A stretch of 46,803 bases of DNA from assembly GCA_945861895.1 (NCBI GenBank), contig CAMAWF010000019.1, forward strand, positions 1 to 46,803. Reading direction: 5' to 3'. Below the pieces are notes generated by a model. That model did no database searches, had not been told where the DNA came from, and saw nothing but the letters and a program-made list of their open reading frames with translations. Origin of the DNA: Rhizobium sp. Q54 (GTDB lineage: Bacteria; Pseudomonadota; Alphaproteobacteria; Rhizobiales; Xanthobacteraceae). Shown piece after piece: positions 1 through 8,323 of this stretch. Numbering within the stretch: position 1 is the first letter of the stretch; each line of letters starts with the position of its first letter. Position numbers and translations under genes: made by a program.

Positions 1-819
1 GAGATTGCCGAACATGGTTTCGATGGTCCAGCGTTGACGATAGCGGGCGAGCGCATGCCGCGCGCTGCCGGAACAGGCCAAGGCCAGCAGTTCGCCTGAG
101 GCAAGCCGCATCACCACGAGCCGCACCGGCGAGGACAAAGTCTCGTCGCGACGGCCGAGCCGGCAGAAGCCTTTGACGATCATTCTTTCTCCGATTTTGA
201 GATGCCGCGCGATGGCGGCAATCGACATGGCGGCATAGCCCTCGCGCAGGACGTGCTGGTTCTCACGCAAGCGCAGGATGAAGGGGATGTTCTGGCGCTG
301 CAGATAGGCCATCCAGGTATCACCGATGAACTCGCGGTCGCCCATCAGCGCCGCGATCTTCATGTCGGGAAACGCCGCGCGCAGCCGATCAAGAAGCTCG
401 GTCCGCTCCGACGTGTGCGAGTTTCCAGCCTTTGGCAGCAGCATCCACAGCAGCGGAATGCCCATGCCGTTCCATGTCACCGAGATCATCAGGATGTTGA
501 TCGTGGTCTTGCCGAAATCCCAGTTCGTGCGGTCAATCGCCAGAACCCATGGCTTGCCGCCGAGCCCCAGAAGCTCGACTACCACGTGCGCCGCCAGTGC
601 GCTGTCGAGTTGGACGAACTGAAAGAACCGGTAAAACCGCCGCCGCACCGAATCGGTCTGCGCCACGCTTGCCACATACGCCGCCAGCCGCCACAGGCAG
701 ATTGTTCCATGCTGCATGATCAGCAGCGTCAGCCACGACAACGTCTCGCGTCTTGTGACCGACACGTCGATGTGTTTTGCTACCGACCTGGATAAGGCGT
801 TCGAGAATATCGATTGCAT
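1..819 (-). CDS. IS4-family DDE transposase (3' end outside window)
   Basis: Reading the minus strand from the ATG at 819 gives 273 uninterrupted codons to position 1. The protein starts MQSIFSNALSRS. It carries the three parts of an RNase H-fold DDE transposase: IDRTNWDFG (first Asp), MGDREFIGD (second Asp), and YRQRWTIETMFGNL at the very edge, which is the Y-R-E part of the YREK signature of IS4-family enzymes (Glu is the third catalytic residue). No frameshift or stop is seen, so the visible part looks intact; only the C-terminal tail is missing. The enzyme would cut and join the element's ends. A leader segment complementary to codons 7-11 could restrict translation. Confidence 0.9.
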   Translation of the reverse strand, partial: MQSIFSNALSRSVAKHIDVSVTRRETLSWLTLLIMQHGTICLWRLAAYVASVAQTDSVRRRFYRFFQFVQLDSALAAHVVVELLGLGGKPWVLAIDRTNWDFGKTTINILMISVTWNGMGIPLLWMLLPKAGNSHTSERTELLDRLRAAFPDMKIAALMGDREFIGDTWMAYLQRQNIPFILRLRENQHVLREGYAAMSIAAIARHLKIGERMIVKGFCRLGRRDETLSSPVRLVVMRLASGELLALACSGSARHALARYRQRWTIETMFGNL

Positions 820-884
820 GAGGGTGATCCTTCGCTGCCAGGCAAAGAATCCCTTTTATGAATCAACTCAACGCCTTATCCAAC
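1..884 (-). mobile_element. IS4-family insertion sequence, truncated by the left window edge
   Basis: The element is recognised by its transposase, which fills 1-819 on the minus strand and runs off the left edge. Its right end is not defined: no target-site duplication can be checked because the other end is outside the window. The non-coding stretch 820-897 separates it from the next gene. A perfect 13-nt inverted repeat pairs 870-882 with 789-801, so the end of the element probably lies at or just beyond 882. The placement of that boundary is inference. Confidence 0.6.
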
Positions 885-897
885 TGCGTCGAGTACT

Positions 898-2361
898 ATG
901 GACTGGATGACAAACACGTCCAATTGGGCGCGCATCGGCGCGCCGATCGTGCTCGCATTGCTGCTCGCGGGCTGCGCCGGCACGCCCGGCATGGAAGACC
1001 GCCAAATCTTCCTGCCGGAGACGCCGAAGCAGGGCGAGATGCAGCCGGCGACCCAGCGCGAACACCAGCGTATTCTCGCCACCTATGGCGGCGCTTATGA
1101 CGATCCACGCCTGGAGGCGCTGATCGGCAAGACGGTGGACAAGCTGGTGGCCGCCTCCGAGCGGCCCGATCTGAAATATCGCGTCACCATTCTCAACTCG
1201 CCCGCGGTGAACGCCTTCGCGCTGCCGAACGGCCAGCTTTATATTTCCCGCGGGCTGATCGCGCTCGCCAACGACACTTCGGAACTGGCGTCCGTACTTT
1301 CGCATGAGATGGCGCACGTGATCGCGCGTCACGCGGCGATCCGCGAGGACCAGGTGCGCCAGGCGGCAATCGTCGGCGCGGTGGTAAGCGATGTGCTCAG
1401 CGATCCCAATCTGGGCGCACTGGCGCTCGCCAAGTCGAGGCTCGCGCTCGCAAGCTTTTCGCGCGCGCAGGAATTCGAGGCCGACGGCATCGGCGTCGGC
1501 ATTTCGGCGCGCGCGGGCTACGATCCGTTCGGCGCGACGCGCTTCCTCACCGCGATGGGGCGCAACGCCGAACTCAAGCCCGTGGGCGCCAATTTCGATC
1601 CGCGCTCGCTGGATTTTCTGTCCTCGCATCCGGCGACGCCGGAGCGCGTACGCAACGCCCAGGCGAATGCCCGCCAGTTCAGCGCTCCCGGCGCCGGCGA
1701 ACGCGACAAGGCGGAATATTTGGCCGGTCTCGACGGCTTGATTTATGGCGAAGATCCGAGCGAAGGCTTCGTGCGCGGGCGGCGTTTCCTGCACCCGAAA
1801 CTCGGCTTCACTTTCATGGCCCCGCCGGGCTTCGTGCTCGACAATACCGCGCAGGCGGTGCTGGGCATCAAGGACGGCGGCGGACAGGCGCTGCGCCTCG
1901 ACGTGGTGCGCGTGCCGGCGGAGCAGACGCTGCCGGATTATCTTGCCTCCGGCTGGATCGAAGGCATCGAGCCGCCGAGCATCGCGGAATTCACGGTCAA
2001 CGGCTTCCCGGTGGCGACCGCAACCGCGACTGGCGAACGGTGGTCGTTCCGGCTCTACGCCGTGCGCTTCGGCAGCGACGTCTACCGCTTCATCTTCGCG
2101 GCCAAGAACAAGACCGCGGAGATCGACCGTTCGTTCCGCGAATCGATCGGCACCTTCCGCCGCATGAGCCTGAAGGAAAGCCAGTCGGCCAAGCCGCTGC
2201 GGCTCAAGGTGGTGACCGCGGGAGCGGGCGATACGGTGGAGAAGCTGGCGCGACGGATGGCGATCGCCGACCATCCGGCGGAGCGTCTGCGCGTGCTCAA
2301 CGGGCTGGAGCCGGGCAACCGCGTGAAACCGGGCGATAAGATCAAGCTGGTGGTGGAATAA
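898..2361 (+). CDS. M48-family periplasmic metalloprotease, lipoprotein with LysM-like tail
   Basis: A 487-residue protein. The N-terminus has a hydrophobic segment ending in the lipobox LLLAGC (Cys26), so it should be a membrane-anchored lipoprotein facing the periplasm. The zinc site is HEMAH (136-140) with the downstream QEFEAD motif (191-196) supplying the third ligand, as in M48 peptidases of the BepA/LoiP type that act in outer-membrane quality control. A middle domain of unassigned fold follows. The last ~50 residues (VVTAGAGDTVEKLARRM...NRVKPGDKIKLVV) resemble a LysM peptidoglycan-binding module. An in-frame ATG at 907 is an alternative start; neither has a clear ribosome-binding site. 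The IS lies directly upstream, so the native promoter may have been displaced. Product class is secure; substrate is unknown. Confidence 0.9.
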   Translation: MDWMTNTSNWARIGAPIVLALLLAGCAGTPGMEDRQIFLPETPKQGEMQPATQREHQRILATYGGAYDDPRLEALIGKTVDKLVAASERPDLKYRVTILNSPAVNAFALPNGQLYISRGLIALANDTSELASVLSHEMAHVIARHAAIREDQVRQAAIVGAVVSDVLSDPNLGALALAKSRLALASFSRAQEFEADGIGVGISARAGYDPFGATRFLTAMGRNAELKPVGANFDPRSLDFLSSHPATPERVRNAQANARQFSAPGAGERDKAEYLAGLDGLIYGEDPSEGFVRGRRFLHPKLGFTFMAPPGFVLDNTAQAVLGIKDGGGQALRLDVVRVPAEQTLPDYLASGWIEGIEPPSIAEFTVNGFPVATATATGERWSFRLYAVRFGSDVYRFIFAAKNKTAEIDRSFRESIGTFRRMSLKESQSAKPLRLKVVTAGAGDTVEKLARRMAIADHPAERLRVLNGLEPGNRVKPGDKIKLVVE

Positions 2362-2447
2362 CGGGCGCGGCGCGTCATTTGTAGTATCAACGGGCGAACG
2401 TCATGGTTGGCCGCCGGCTGCGCCGGCGGTCTTAACGGGAGGGCGCG

Positions 2448-2990
2448 ATGGCTTACGGCACTCAGAGCGGCGGTTATTCAACGCTCGCAAAGACCTTGCA
2501 CTGGCTGGTGGCGATCTGCGTCTTGTCGATCGTCACGATCGCGTTCTGGATGAGCAATGCGCCAGAGGGGCCGCTGCAGAACCGGCTGTTCATGCTGCAC
2601 AAATCGCTCGGCATGCTGATCCTGATCTTGATGGTGTTGCGCATCGCCAACCGTTTGATCGCCGGCGCACCTGCGCCCGATCCCACGCTGGAACCCTGGC
2701 AGCGCAAGGCTTCCTCGGCGGTTCACGGATTGCTTTACCTGCTGGTGCTGGCGATGCCCGTCATCGGCTATGTCGGACATTCGGCGTTCGGCGTATCGAC
2801 GCCGTTCTTCGGTCTGTTCGAATTTCCGCCGATCATCGGCAAGAACGAGCCGCTGTCCGAAAAGCTGTTCGTGCTGCATCGCTATCTTGGCTGGGCGGTG
2901 ACAGCCGTGGTCGTGCTGCATATCGGCGCGGCGCTGCAGCATTACTTCATCCGCCGCGACCGTGTGTTGCAGCGGATGCTGCCGGGGTGA
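2448..2990 (+). CDS. Cytochrome b561 family protein
   Basis: A 180-residue integral membrane protein with four hydrophobic segments, the expected size for bacterial cytochrome b561 (CybB type). Histidines placed for haem b binding are visible: His18 in KTLHWL, His51 in MLHKSLG, His144 in VLHRYLGW and His158 in VVLHIG. Such proteins move electrons between the ubiquinone pool and periplasmic acceptors such as superoxide. A GGGAGGGCG ribosome-binding site lies just before the ATG. It follows the M48 gene by 86 bp in the same direction and is followed by a strong bidirectional terminator. The exact physiological acceptor cannot be told from sequence. Confidence 0.9.
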   Translation: MAYGTQSGGYSTLAKTLHWLVAICVLSIVTIAFWMSNAPEGPLQNRLFMLHKSLGMLILILMVLRIANRLIAGAPAPDPTLEPWQRKASSAVHGLLYLLVLAMPVIGYVGHSAFGVSTPFFGLFEFPPIIGKNEPLSEKLFVLHRYLGWAVTAVVVLHIGAALQHYFIRRDRVLQRMLPG

Positions 2991-3013
2991 AACAAATAAC
3001 AGTCACCGAAAAC

Positions 3014-3042
3014 AAAAAGCCCGGCATCGCTGCCGGGCTTTT
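3014..3042. terminator. Bidirectional Rho-independent terminator between cytochrome b561 and carD
   Basis: A perfect stem, AAAAGCCCGGCA / TGCCGGGCTTTT with a 4-nt loop, sits between two converging genes. The A-tract on one side and the T-tract on the other let it work in both directions, ending the cytochrome b561 transcript on the plus strand and the carD transcript on the minus strand. Confidence 0.88.
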
Positions 3043-3069
3043 CATTTATCCGTTTCAGCCGGACCGATT

Positions 3070-3651
3070 TCAGGCCGCCTCTTCCTCGGTGGTGGTTTCG
3101 GCTTCCGGTTCGTCGGCGGGCTTCGGACCGCGGCGCGGGCCCTTGGCGAGCGCCGCTTCGATTTCCTTGATCGCCTCGGTCTCGGTCACCTTCTGCACCG
3201 CCGCGATCTCGCGCGACAGCCGGTCAAGCGCGGCTTCGTAGAGCTGCCGTTCGCTGTAGGACTGCTCGGGCTGCTGCTCGGAGCGGAACAGGTCGCGCAC
3301 CACTTCCGCGATGGCAACGATGTCGCCGGAATTGATCTTGGCCTCGTATTCCTGCGCGCGGCGCGACCACATGGTGCGCTTGACGCGGGCGCGGCCCTTG
3401 AGCGTCTCGAGCGCGCGCTTGACCACCGGCGGCTCGGCGAGCTTGCGCATGCCGACCGTGACGATCTTCGCCGTGGGAACCCGCAGCGTCATCTTGTCCT
3501 TGATGAAATTGATGACGAACAATTCCAGCTTGGCGCCGGCGATTTCCTGCTCCTCGATGGCCAGAATCTGGCCGACCCCGTGGGCGGGATAGACGATGAA
3601 TTCGTTGGTCTTGAAGCCTTGACGTTGAGTCGTCTTCTTGTTGGTGGTCAT
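3070..3651 (-). CDS. carD: CarD-family transcriptional regulator
   Basis: CarD binds the RNA polymerase beta subunit and stabilises open promoter complexes, especially at rRNA promoters. The protein has the CarD/TRCF interaction domain beginning FKTNEFIVYPAHGVGQI, then a helical DNA-binding domain (RALETLKGRARVKRTMWSRR and onwards), and an acidic Glu/Thr-rich tail. I chose the ATG at 3651 (193 aa) because AAGGAG lies 11 nt upstream and the protein then matches the usual rhizobial CarD length. The frame stays open upstream to a GTG at 3828, which would add 59 Lys/Ser/Arg-rich residues but has no clear ribosome-binding site. A candidate promoter (3938-3965) and a leader hairpin (3889-3904) lie upstream. 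Confidence 0.92.
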   Translation of the reverse strand: MTTNKKTTQRQGFKTNEFIVYPAHGVGQILAIEEQEIAGAKLELFVINFIKDKMTLRVPTAKIVTVGMRKLAEPPVVKRALETLKGRARVKRTMWSRRAQEYEAKINSGDIVAIAEVVRDLFRSEQQPEQSYSERQLYEAALDRLSREIAAVQKVTETEAIKEIEAALAKGPRRGPKPADEPEAETTTEEEAA

Positions 3652-3879
3652 TCCGGGCAAAACTCCTTCACCGGCACCCTTGCGGGGGCCGGCTTTGGCG
3701 ACGGGAGCCCCGCGGCGGACACTGCCGCGCGAGGCATGCGAGGTTCGCCGCGAAACGGCGGACTTTTTGGTCCCACGGCTTGCGCCGGAGGACGCCTTCT
3801 TCGACTTCTGACGCGTTTTTCCTGCCACTGCTTACGCGTGGGTTACACGCCCTCTGAAAGACCCTCGGGAATGGCCCCG

Positions 3880-3904
3880 AAAAAATAGGCTCCCAACGGG
3901 GAGC
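3880..3904 (-). terminator. Hairpin with T-run in the carD leader (fdxA terminator or carD attenuator)
   Basis: On the minus strand GCTCCC and GGGAGC form a 6-bp stem around a 4-nt loop (3889-3904), followed at once by CTATTTTTTC. This has the form of a Rho-independent terminator. It lies downstream of fdxA, so it could end that transcript, but it also lies downstream of the candidate carD promoter, so it would sit inside the carD leader. Confidence 0.5.
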
Positions 3905-3937
3905 GCGATTCGGGCCCTTTTTCTCCTGATTTGATAA

Positions 3938-3965
3938 ATATAGCACATTTTTGGCTGGAATCAAA
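3938..3965 (-). promoter_or_regulatory. Candidate sigma70-type promoter for carD
   Basis: On the minus strand a TTTGAT -35 box (3960-3965) and a CTATAT -10 box (3938-3943) are separated by 16 nt. CTATAT is close to the preferred alphaproteobacterial -10. Transcription would begin near 3931, about 100 nt before the GTG at 3828 and 280 nt before the ATG at 3651. Confidence 0.5.
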
Positions 3966-4074
3966 GTCTTATGGCACTGCAAAATCGCAATTCCGGCCTG
4001 CGAATGGCGCAAATTTCTCCAGCTTGGGTTAACGCCGGAGCGCTAAGGCCGGCTCCGCCCGGAGGTGGCCGCAT

Positions 4075-4413
4075 TTAGTCGCCGGTCCCAGGATTCGGAG
4101 AAAAGAATTTCGCGAATTTGTCCGGCACACCTTCCCAGTCCTTGGAATCCGCGGGCGGCTCCCTTTTGACTGTAATATTCGGCCAGGCCTTGGCGTATTC
4201 CGCATTCAGCTCCAGCCATTTCTCAAGGCCAGGCTCGGTATCGGGCTTGATCGCATCGACCGGGCATTCCGGCTCGCACACGCCACAGTCGATGCATTCG
4301 TCCGGATGGATGACCAGCATGTTTTCACCCTCGTAGAAGCAATCGACGGGGCAAACTTCCACGCAATCCATCAGCTTACATTTAATGCAGCTTTCGTTGA
4401 CGATGTAGGTCAT
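4075..4413 (-). CDS. fdxA: Ferredoxin FdxA (7Fe-8S type)
   Basis: A 112-residue ferredoxin beginning [20 protein letters not shown]. The cysteine pattern C-x2-C-x4-C-x3-CP in the first half and C-x2-C-x2-C-x3-CP in the second ([15 protein letters not shown]) fits a protein with one [3Fe-4S] and one [4Fe-4S] cluster, as in the FdxA family. The C-terminal half ([20 protein letters not shown]) is also typical. The ATG at 4413 is the family start; the frame is open further upstream but that part is not conserved-looking. It lies 82 bp after the S4-domain gene, and that gap contains an inverted repeat CTTGCGT/ACGCAAG (4442-4448, 4471-4477). It probably donates electrons to soluble redox enzymes; the partner is unknown. 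Confidence 0.95.
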   Translation of the reverse strand: MTYIVNESCIKCKLMDCVEVCPVDCFYEGENMLVIHPDECIDCGVCEPECPVDAIKPDTEPGLEKWLELNAEYAKAWPNITVKREPPADSKDWEGVPDKFAKFFSPNPGTGD

Positions 4414-4495
4414 CGACGACTCCGGACACGACGCGAGCAATCTTGCGTCCCTAGCGTAAGGCCCCCCAGCACGCAAGGTATGCGGTCCGGATTGA

Positions 4496-4795
4496 CTAGG
4501 CTTTATCGGGTGAACTCGAAGCCCGCGCACCATCGGCACCGGTCAAATCCCGATACAGCGTACGCGCGGCACTGGCCGATCCCCGCCGCTCGGAAAATCC
4601 GGCGACTTTCAGCACGCGCACCGAGCGATCGAGCGCCAAGGTGACCACGTCGCCCGCACGCACCATGCAGCTTGCAGCCAGGATGCGCTGTCCATTGCAG
4701 CGGACATGGCCGGCCGCGGCCAAATCGGAAGCAGCGCTGCGGGTGCGCACCATGCGCGCGTGCCAGAGCCATTTGTCGATGCGCTGGCGGTCCAC
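4496..4795 (-). CDS. RNA-binding S4 domain protein (Hsp15-like)
   Basis: A 99-residue basic protein that begins [20 protein letters not shown], the first helix of an S4 domain, followed by [14 protein letters not shown] and [19 protein letters not shown]. This is the Hsp15/HslR type that binds the stalled 50S subunit carrying nascent chain and tRNA. It is shorter than E. coli Hsp15 and lacks its long basic tail. The start is a GTG at 4795, 18 bp after the helicase stop codon, so the two genes are probably co-transcribed. The helicase-S4-ferredoxin-CarD order is common in rhizobia. Confidence 0.88.
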   Translation of the reverse strand: MDRQRIDKWLWHARMVRTRSAASDLAAAGHVRCNGQRILAASCMVRAGDVVTLALDRSVRVLKVAGFSERRGSASAARTLYRDLTGADGARASSSPDKA

Positions 4796-4813
4796 GGCCG
4801 TCAGCGTGAGCGT

Positions 4814-7800
4814 CTAGCGCCGCTCTTTGGCATTTGCCTCGAGCTGCTGCTTGAGCGCCGCGAGCTTGGCGAAGGGCGAATTCGGATCCGCCACTTTTTC
4901 CCGCCGCTCGCGCACGGGCGTGTGCGGCTTGGCAAAGGACGGACGGCCGCCCTGCTCGCGGCCAGGCCGATCAGGCCGATGCGAGCCATGTCGTTTGGGG
5001 CGCTCAGGATGCTCGGTGCGGCTGGGTTTTTCGCCCTCGGTTGGTTGAGCCGTAGCAGCCTGTCCTTCGGAACGCCCAAGTTGTTCAGGCCGGCGTCGGC
5101 GTGGCCTGCGGCTGCGGCGGCTCTCGGGTTTTTCTGATGCGTCCGCGCTGGCCACCGCTGCATCCGGCGTTACCGGCGCGTCAGCCGAAACTTGCGCCGC
5201 CTGCACTTCCGGTTGCGCGCCGTCTTGCTTGGCGCGGCGCGGATTGGGCCGGCGATGGCGCCGCGGCTCGGAACGTCCGCCCGGCCGCCACACTTCGATA
5301 AAGACTTGCTCTTCCGCGGCAGCCTCGCTGTTGGCGGCAGGTTCGCCGGCCGGATCGCCGGCCGTCGCAAGCATGACCGCAGGTTCCACAGATATCTCCG
5401 GGATCGGCTCCGGCACGCCGACTGGTTCAGGCGGCGCTTCGGCCGCAACCGCCGCCATCAATTCCGTCTCCGGCAGCAGCGCGACCGAACCCGGCGCGGC
5501 CGAGGACGCGGCAGCTTCCGGCGCTGCGATTTCCGCGGCCGGCGGGATTTCAGCCGGCTTTGGCCGGCGATCCATGCGATAGCCGAGCGAGCGCAGGATC
5601 GACGCAAAATCCTCGCCTGCGGCGCCGGTGAGCGAGGTCATCGCCGGGCTGACGGTAAAGCCGCCCGCGATCGCGCCCGCCGGTTTTGCGCCCGCAACGC
5701 CCTCGCGCCAGGCCAGCGCCGGACGGATGAGATCGGCAAGCCGTTCGAGAATATCGACGCGCACGGCGCGCTCGCCGCACACCCGGTAACCGGAGGTGCG
5801 ATAGAGTACCTTGGGCGTCTCCGGATCGACCGGGATCGAGGTACGTCCGCTCGCGGTCACTTGCAGCAGCGTATCGATGCCCTTGGCTTCTGCGCCCTGA
5901 TGCTTGAGCGCCCATAATTGGGTCGCCAGCGCACGCGGCGCGGGCTTGAGCAGCGCCGGAATGTAGATGTGAAACGCACCGAAGCGCACCCCGTATTTCC
6001 GTAAAGTGGCGCGCGCCGGCTGGTCGAGACCTTTGACCTCGTCCGACACCTTCTGCCGCTCAAGCACGCCGAGCGCCTCGACCAGCTGGAAGGCGACGCC
6101 GCGCGCCATGCCGGTGACATCGTCGGCGGCGGTCAACGCAAACAGGGGCGCCAGCAGTTTCTCGATATGCGTCTTGAGCCATAGATCGAGCCGCACCTGC
6201 ACCGCTTCACGCGGCGGTCCGGTGAGATGATCGTCCGCGAGAATGCGCACGCGTGGACGCAAGACCTCGTCGCCGGCGACAAGCCTGCCGACCGCATCGC
6301 CGATCCAGCGGATGGCGCCGTCGCCGGCCAGCACGATCTGATCGTTTGGCGCCTGCGACAGCCGCGTGGCGCGCGCATCGATCTCGCCGGCCAATGCCTT
6401 TTGCGCAGCCGCGTTGAGCGCTTTGGCTTCGGAGCCAGCGGCCGAGACATCGGGCGCGAACATGAAACCGTCGAGCCGGCCGATTGCATGGCCTTCGACT
6501 ACCACTTCGCCGGTTTTTCCAATTTCAGTTTCCAAGACCGTGTTCTCTCGCAGCCGCCGCATCAACACGCTGGTGCGGCGATCGACGAAGCGCTCGGCCA
6601 GGCGCTCGTGCAACGCATCGGAGAGCCTGTCTTCGACGGCGCGCGTGACGGATTGCCAATGCTCGGGATCTGCCAGCCAATCGGGCCGGTTCGCGGCAAA
6701 AGTCCAAGTCCGTACATGCGCGATCCTGTTGGAGAGCGTGTCGATGTCGCCGTCGGTGCGATCGGCCTGCGCCACTTGACGGGCAAACCAGTCGGTCGGG
6801 ATATTACCCTCTCGCGTCAGGAAACCATAGAGGGTGACGGCAAGCTCGGCATGGGTGGCCGGCGCGATCTTGCGATAGTCGGGAACCTGGCAAACCTCCC
6901 ATAACCGTTCGATCGCCTTGGAAGTGCACGCGAGCGAGCGCACATCCTCATCGCGCGCGGCATGTTCGAGCACCAGAATGTCCTCGGCGACCGGCGCGCG
7001 GGTAAGTCCGCTTTCGCCGGGCGTTGCGGCAAGCGAGGCTTGCAGCGCGCCGATGGAGGAGAAATCGAGCTGCGAATTGCGCCATTGCAGCAGGCGGATC
7101 GGCTCGAAATTGTGGCTCTCCAGCGCCCGCACCAGCTCCGGCTCAAACGGCGGGCAGCGTCCGGTGGTGCCGAAGGTGCCGTCGCGCATTGCGCGGCCGG
7201 CGCGGCCGGCGATCTGGGCAAGTTCCGCCGGATTGAGCTTGCGGAACTGGTAGCCGTCGAACTTGCGGTCGGAGGCGAATGCGACGTGGTCGACGTCGAG
7301 ATTGAGCCCCATGCCGATAGCGTCGGTGGCGACCAGGTAATCGACGTCGCCCGACTGAAACAGCGCGACCTGGGCGTTGCGGGTGCGCGGGCTCAGCGCA
7401 CCGAGCACGACGGCGGCGCCGCCGCGCTGACGGCGGATCAATTCGGCGACGGCGTAGACCTCGGCGGCGGAAAAGGCGACGATCGCCGTGCGCCGCGGCA
7501 GGCGCGTGATCTTTTTCTCACCGGAAAATGTGAGCAGCGACAGCCGCGGGCGGCTGACGATGTGCGCGCCGGGCAACAGCTTCTCCACCATCGGGCGCAC
7601 GGTGGCGGCGCCGAGCACCAGCGTCTCCTCGCGCGCGCGCTGATGGAGCATGCGGTCGGTAAAGACATGTCCGCGCTCGAAATCCGCCCCCAGTTGCACC
7701 TCGTCGATCGCCAGAAAGGCGACATCGAGATCGCGCGGCATCGCCTCGACGGTGGAGACCCAATAGCGCGGATTTGCCGGCTTGATCTTTTCTTCGCCGG

Positions 7801-8023
7801 TAATCAGCGCGACCGCCTCCTTGCCGGCGCGCTCGACCACCTTGTTGTAGACCTCGCGCGCAAGCAGCCGCAACGGTAGCCCGATCATGCCGGAGGAATG
7901 CGCGAGCATGCGCTCGATGGCGAGATGGGTCTTGCCGGTATTGGTCGGCCCGAGAACGGCGGTCACGCCGGAGCCGCGGGCGCGCGGCCCACGGGGAGAG
8001 GTCGGGGATAATGCGAGTGTCAT
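4814..8023 (-). CDS. Suv3-like superfamily 2 helicase with long charged C-terminal tail
   Basis: A large helicase (about 1069 residues from the ATG at 8023). Walker A is LGPTNTGKTH (residues 24-33), Walker B is AIDEVQLG, and the second RecA domain ends in QIAGRAGRAMRDG, the arginine-finger motif VI. GPTNTGKT and the DEVQ box are characteristic of the Suv3 family of RNA helicases, which in mitochondria work with an exoribonuclease. A helical core follows. The last ~250 residues are low-complexity: first Ala/Pro/Glu-rich, then Arg/Lys/His-rich repeats such as PRRRRPEQLGRSEG. An upstream in-frame GTG at 8083 would add 20 residues; I prefer the ATG, which has GGACAAGG before it. The RNA target in bacteria is not known. 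Confidence 0.9.
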   Translation of the reverse strand: MTLALSPTSPRGPRARGSGVTAVLGPTNTGKTHLAIERMLAHSSGMIGLPLRLLAREVYNKVVERAGKEAVALITGEEKIKPANPRYWVSTVEAMPRDLDVAFLAIDEVQLGADFERGHVFTDRMLHQRAREETLVLGAATVRPMVEKLLPGAHIVSRPRLSLLTFSGEKKITRLPRRTAIVAFSAAEVYAVAELIRRQRGGAAVVLGALSPRTRNAQVALFQSGDVDYLVATDAIGMGLNLDVDHVAFASDRKFDGYQFRKLNPAELAQIAGRAGRAMRDGTFGTTGRCPPFEPELVRALESHNFEPIRLLQWRNSQLDFSSIGALQASLAATPGESGLTRAPVAEDILVLEHAARDEDVRSLACTSKAIERLWEVCQVPDYRKIAPATHAELAVTLYGFLTREGNIPTDWFARQVAQADRTDGDIDTLSNRIAHVRTWTFAANRPDWLADPEHWQSVTRAVEDRLSDALHERLAERFVDRRTSVLMRRLRENTVLETEIGKTGEVVVEGHAIGRLDGFMFAPDVSAAGSEAKALNAAAQKALAGEIDARATRLSQAPNDQIVLAGDGAIRWIGDAVGRLVAGDEVLRPRVRILADDHLTGPPREAVQVRLDLWLKTHIEKLLAPLFALTAADDVTGMARGVAFQLVEALGVLERQKVSDEVKGLDQPARATLRKYGVRFGAFHIYIPALLKPAPRALATQLWALKHQGAEAKGIDTLLQVTASGRTSIPVDPETPKVLYRTSGYRVCGERAVRVDILERLADLIRPALAWREGVAGAKPAGAIAGGFTVSPAMTSLTGAAGEDFASILRSLGYRMDRRPKPAEIPPAAEIAAPEAAASSAAPGSVALLPETELMAAVAAEAPPEPVGVPEPIPEISVEPAVMLATAGDPAGEPAANSEAAAEEQVFIEVWRPGGRSEPRRHRRPNPRRAKQDGAQPEVQAAQVSADAPVTPDAAVASADASEKPESRRSRRPRRRRPEQLGRSEGQAATAQPTEGEKPSRTEHPERPKRHGSHRPDRPGREQGGRPSFAKPHTPVRERREKVADPNSPFAKLAALKQQLEANAKERR

Positions 8024-8323
8024 GACCTTGTCCGGGGTGGCGGCGGGGCCGGCATGAGCTCTCCCGCAGGATTTCTGTACCACAATGCGACGGTGGAAGA
8101 GTTTGCGATTAAGCTCTGGAACGAGTCTGGAACGAATCGCGCCCGAATCGCTGACTCAGGGGCTGTAGAGTTTCGTTCACGGCGATATCTGGCTCATGCA
8201 AGAGGTATCGCTACAAGATCGAGTGTCGTGGACGCTATCGACTGCCCGTTTGCGACCCGAAAACGTTAACGGCGGTTGAGATCACGCTTGCCGGCGCAGT
8301 CAAGCCGGCGAATATAGCCGCCC

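Noticed and set aside
202-795. Long plus-strand frame opposite the transposase
   Set aside because: It is antisense to an intact DDE transposase frame that has all catalytic motifs; its Arg/His-rich product has no domain.
868-2274. Long minus-strand frame opposite the M48 protease
   Set aside because: Such antisense frames are expected in GC-rich DNA; the plus strand has the HEMAH site and lipobox. The same applies to long antisense frames opposite cobT, secA, ptsP and argJ.
8054-8269. 71-codon plus-strand frame upstream of the helicase
   Set aside because: Overlaps the helicase start and lacks a ribosome-binding site or any recognisable motif.
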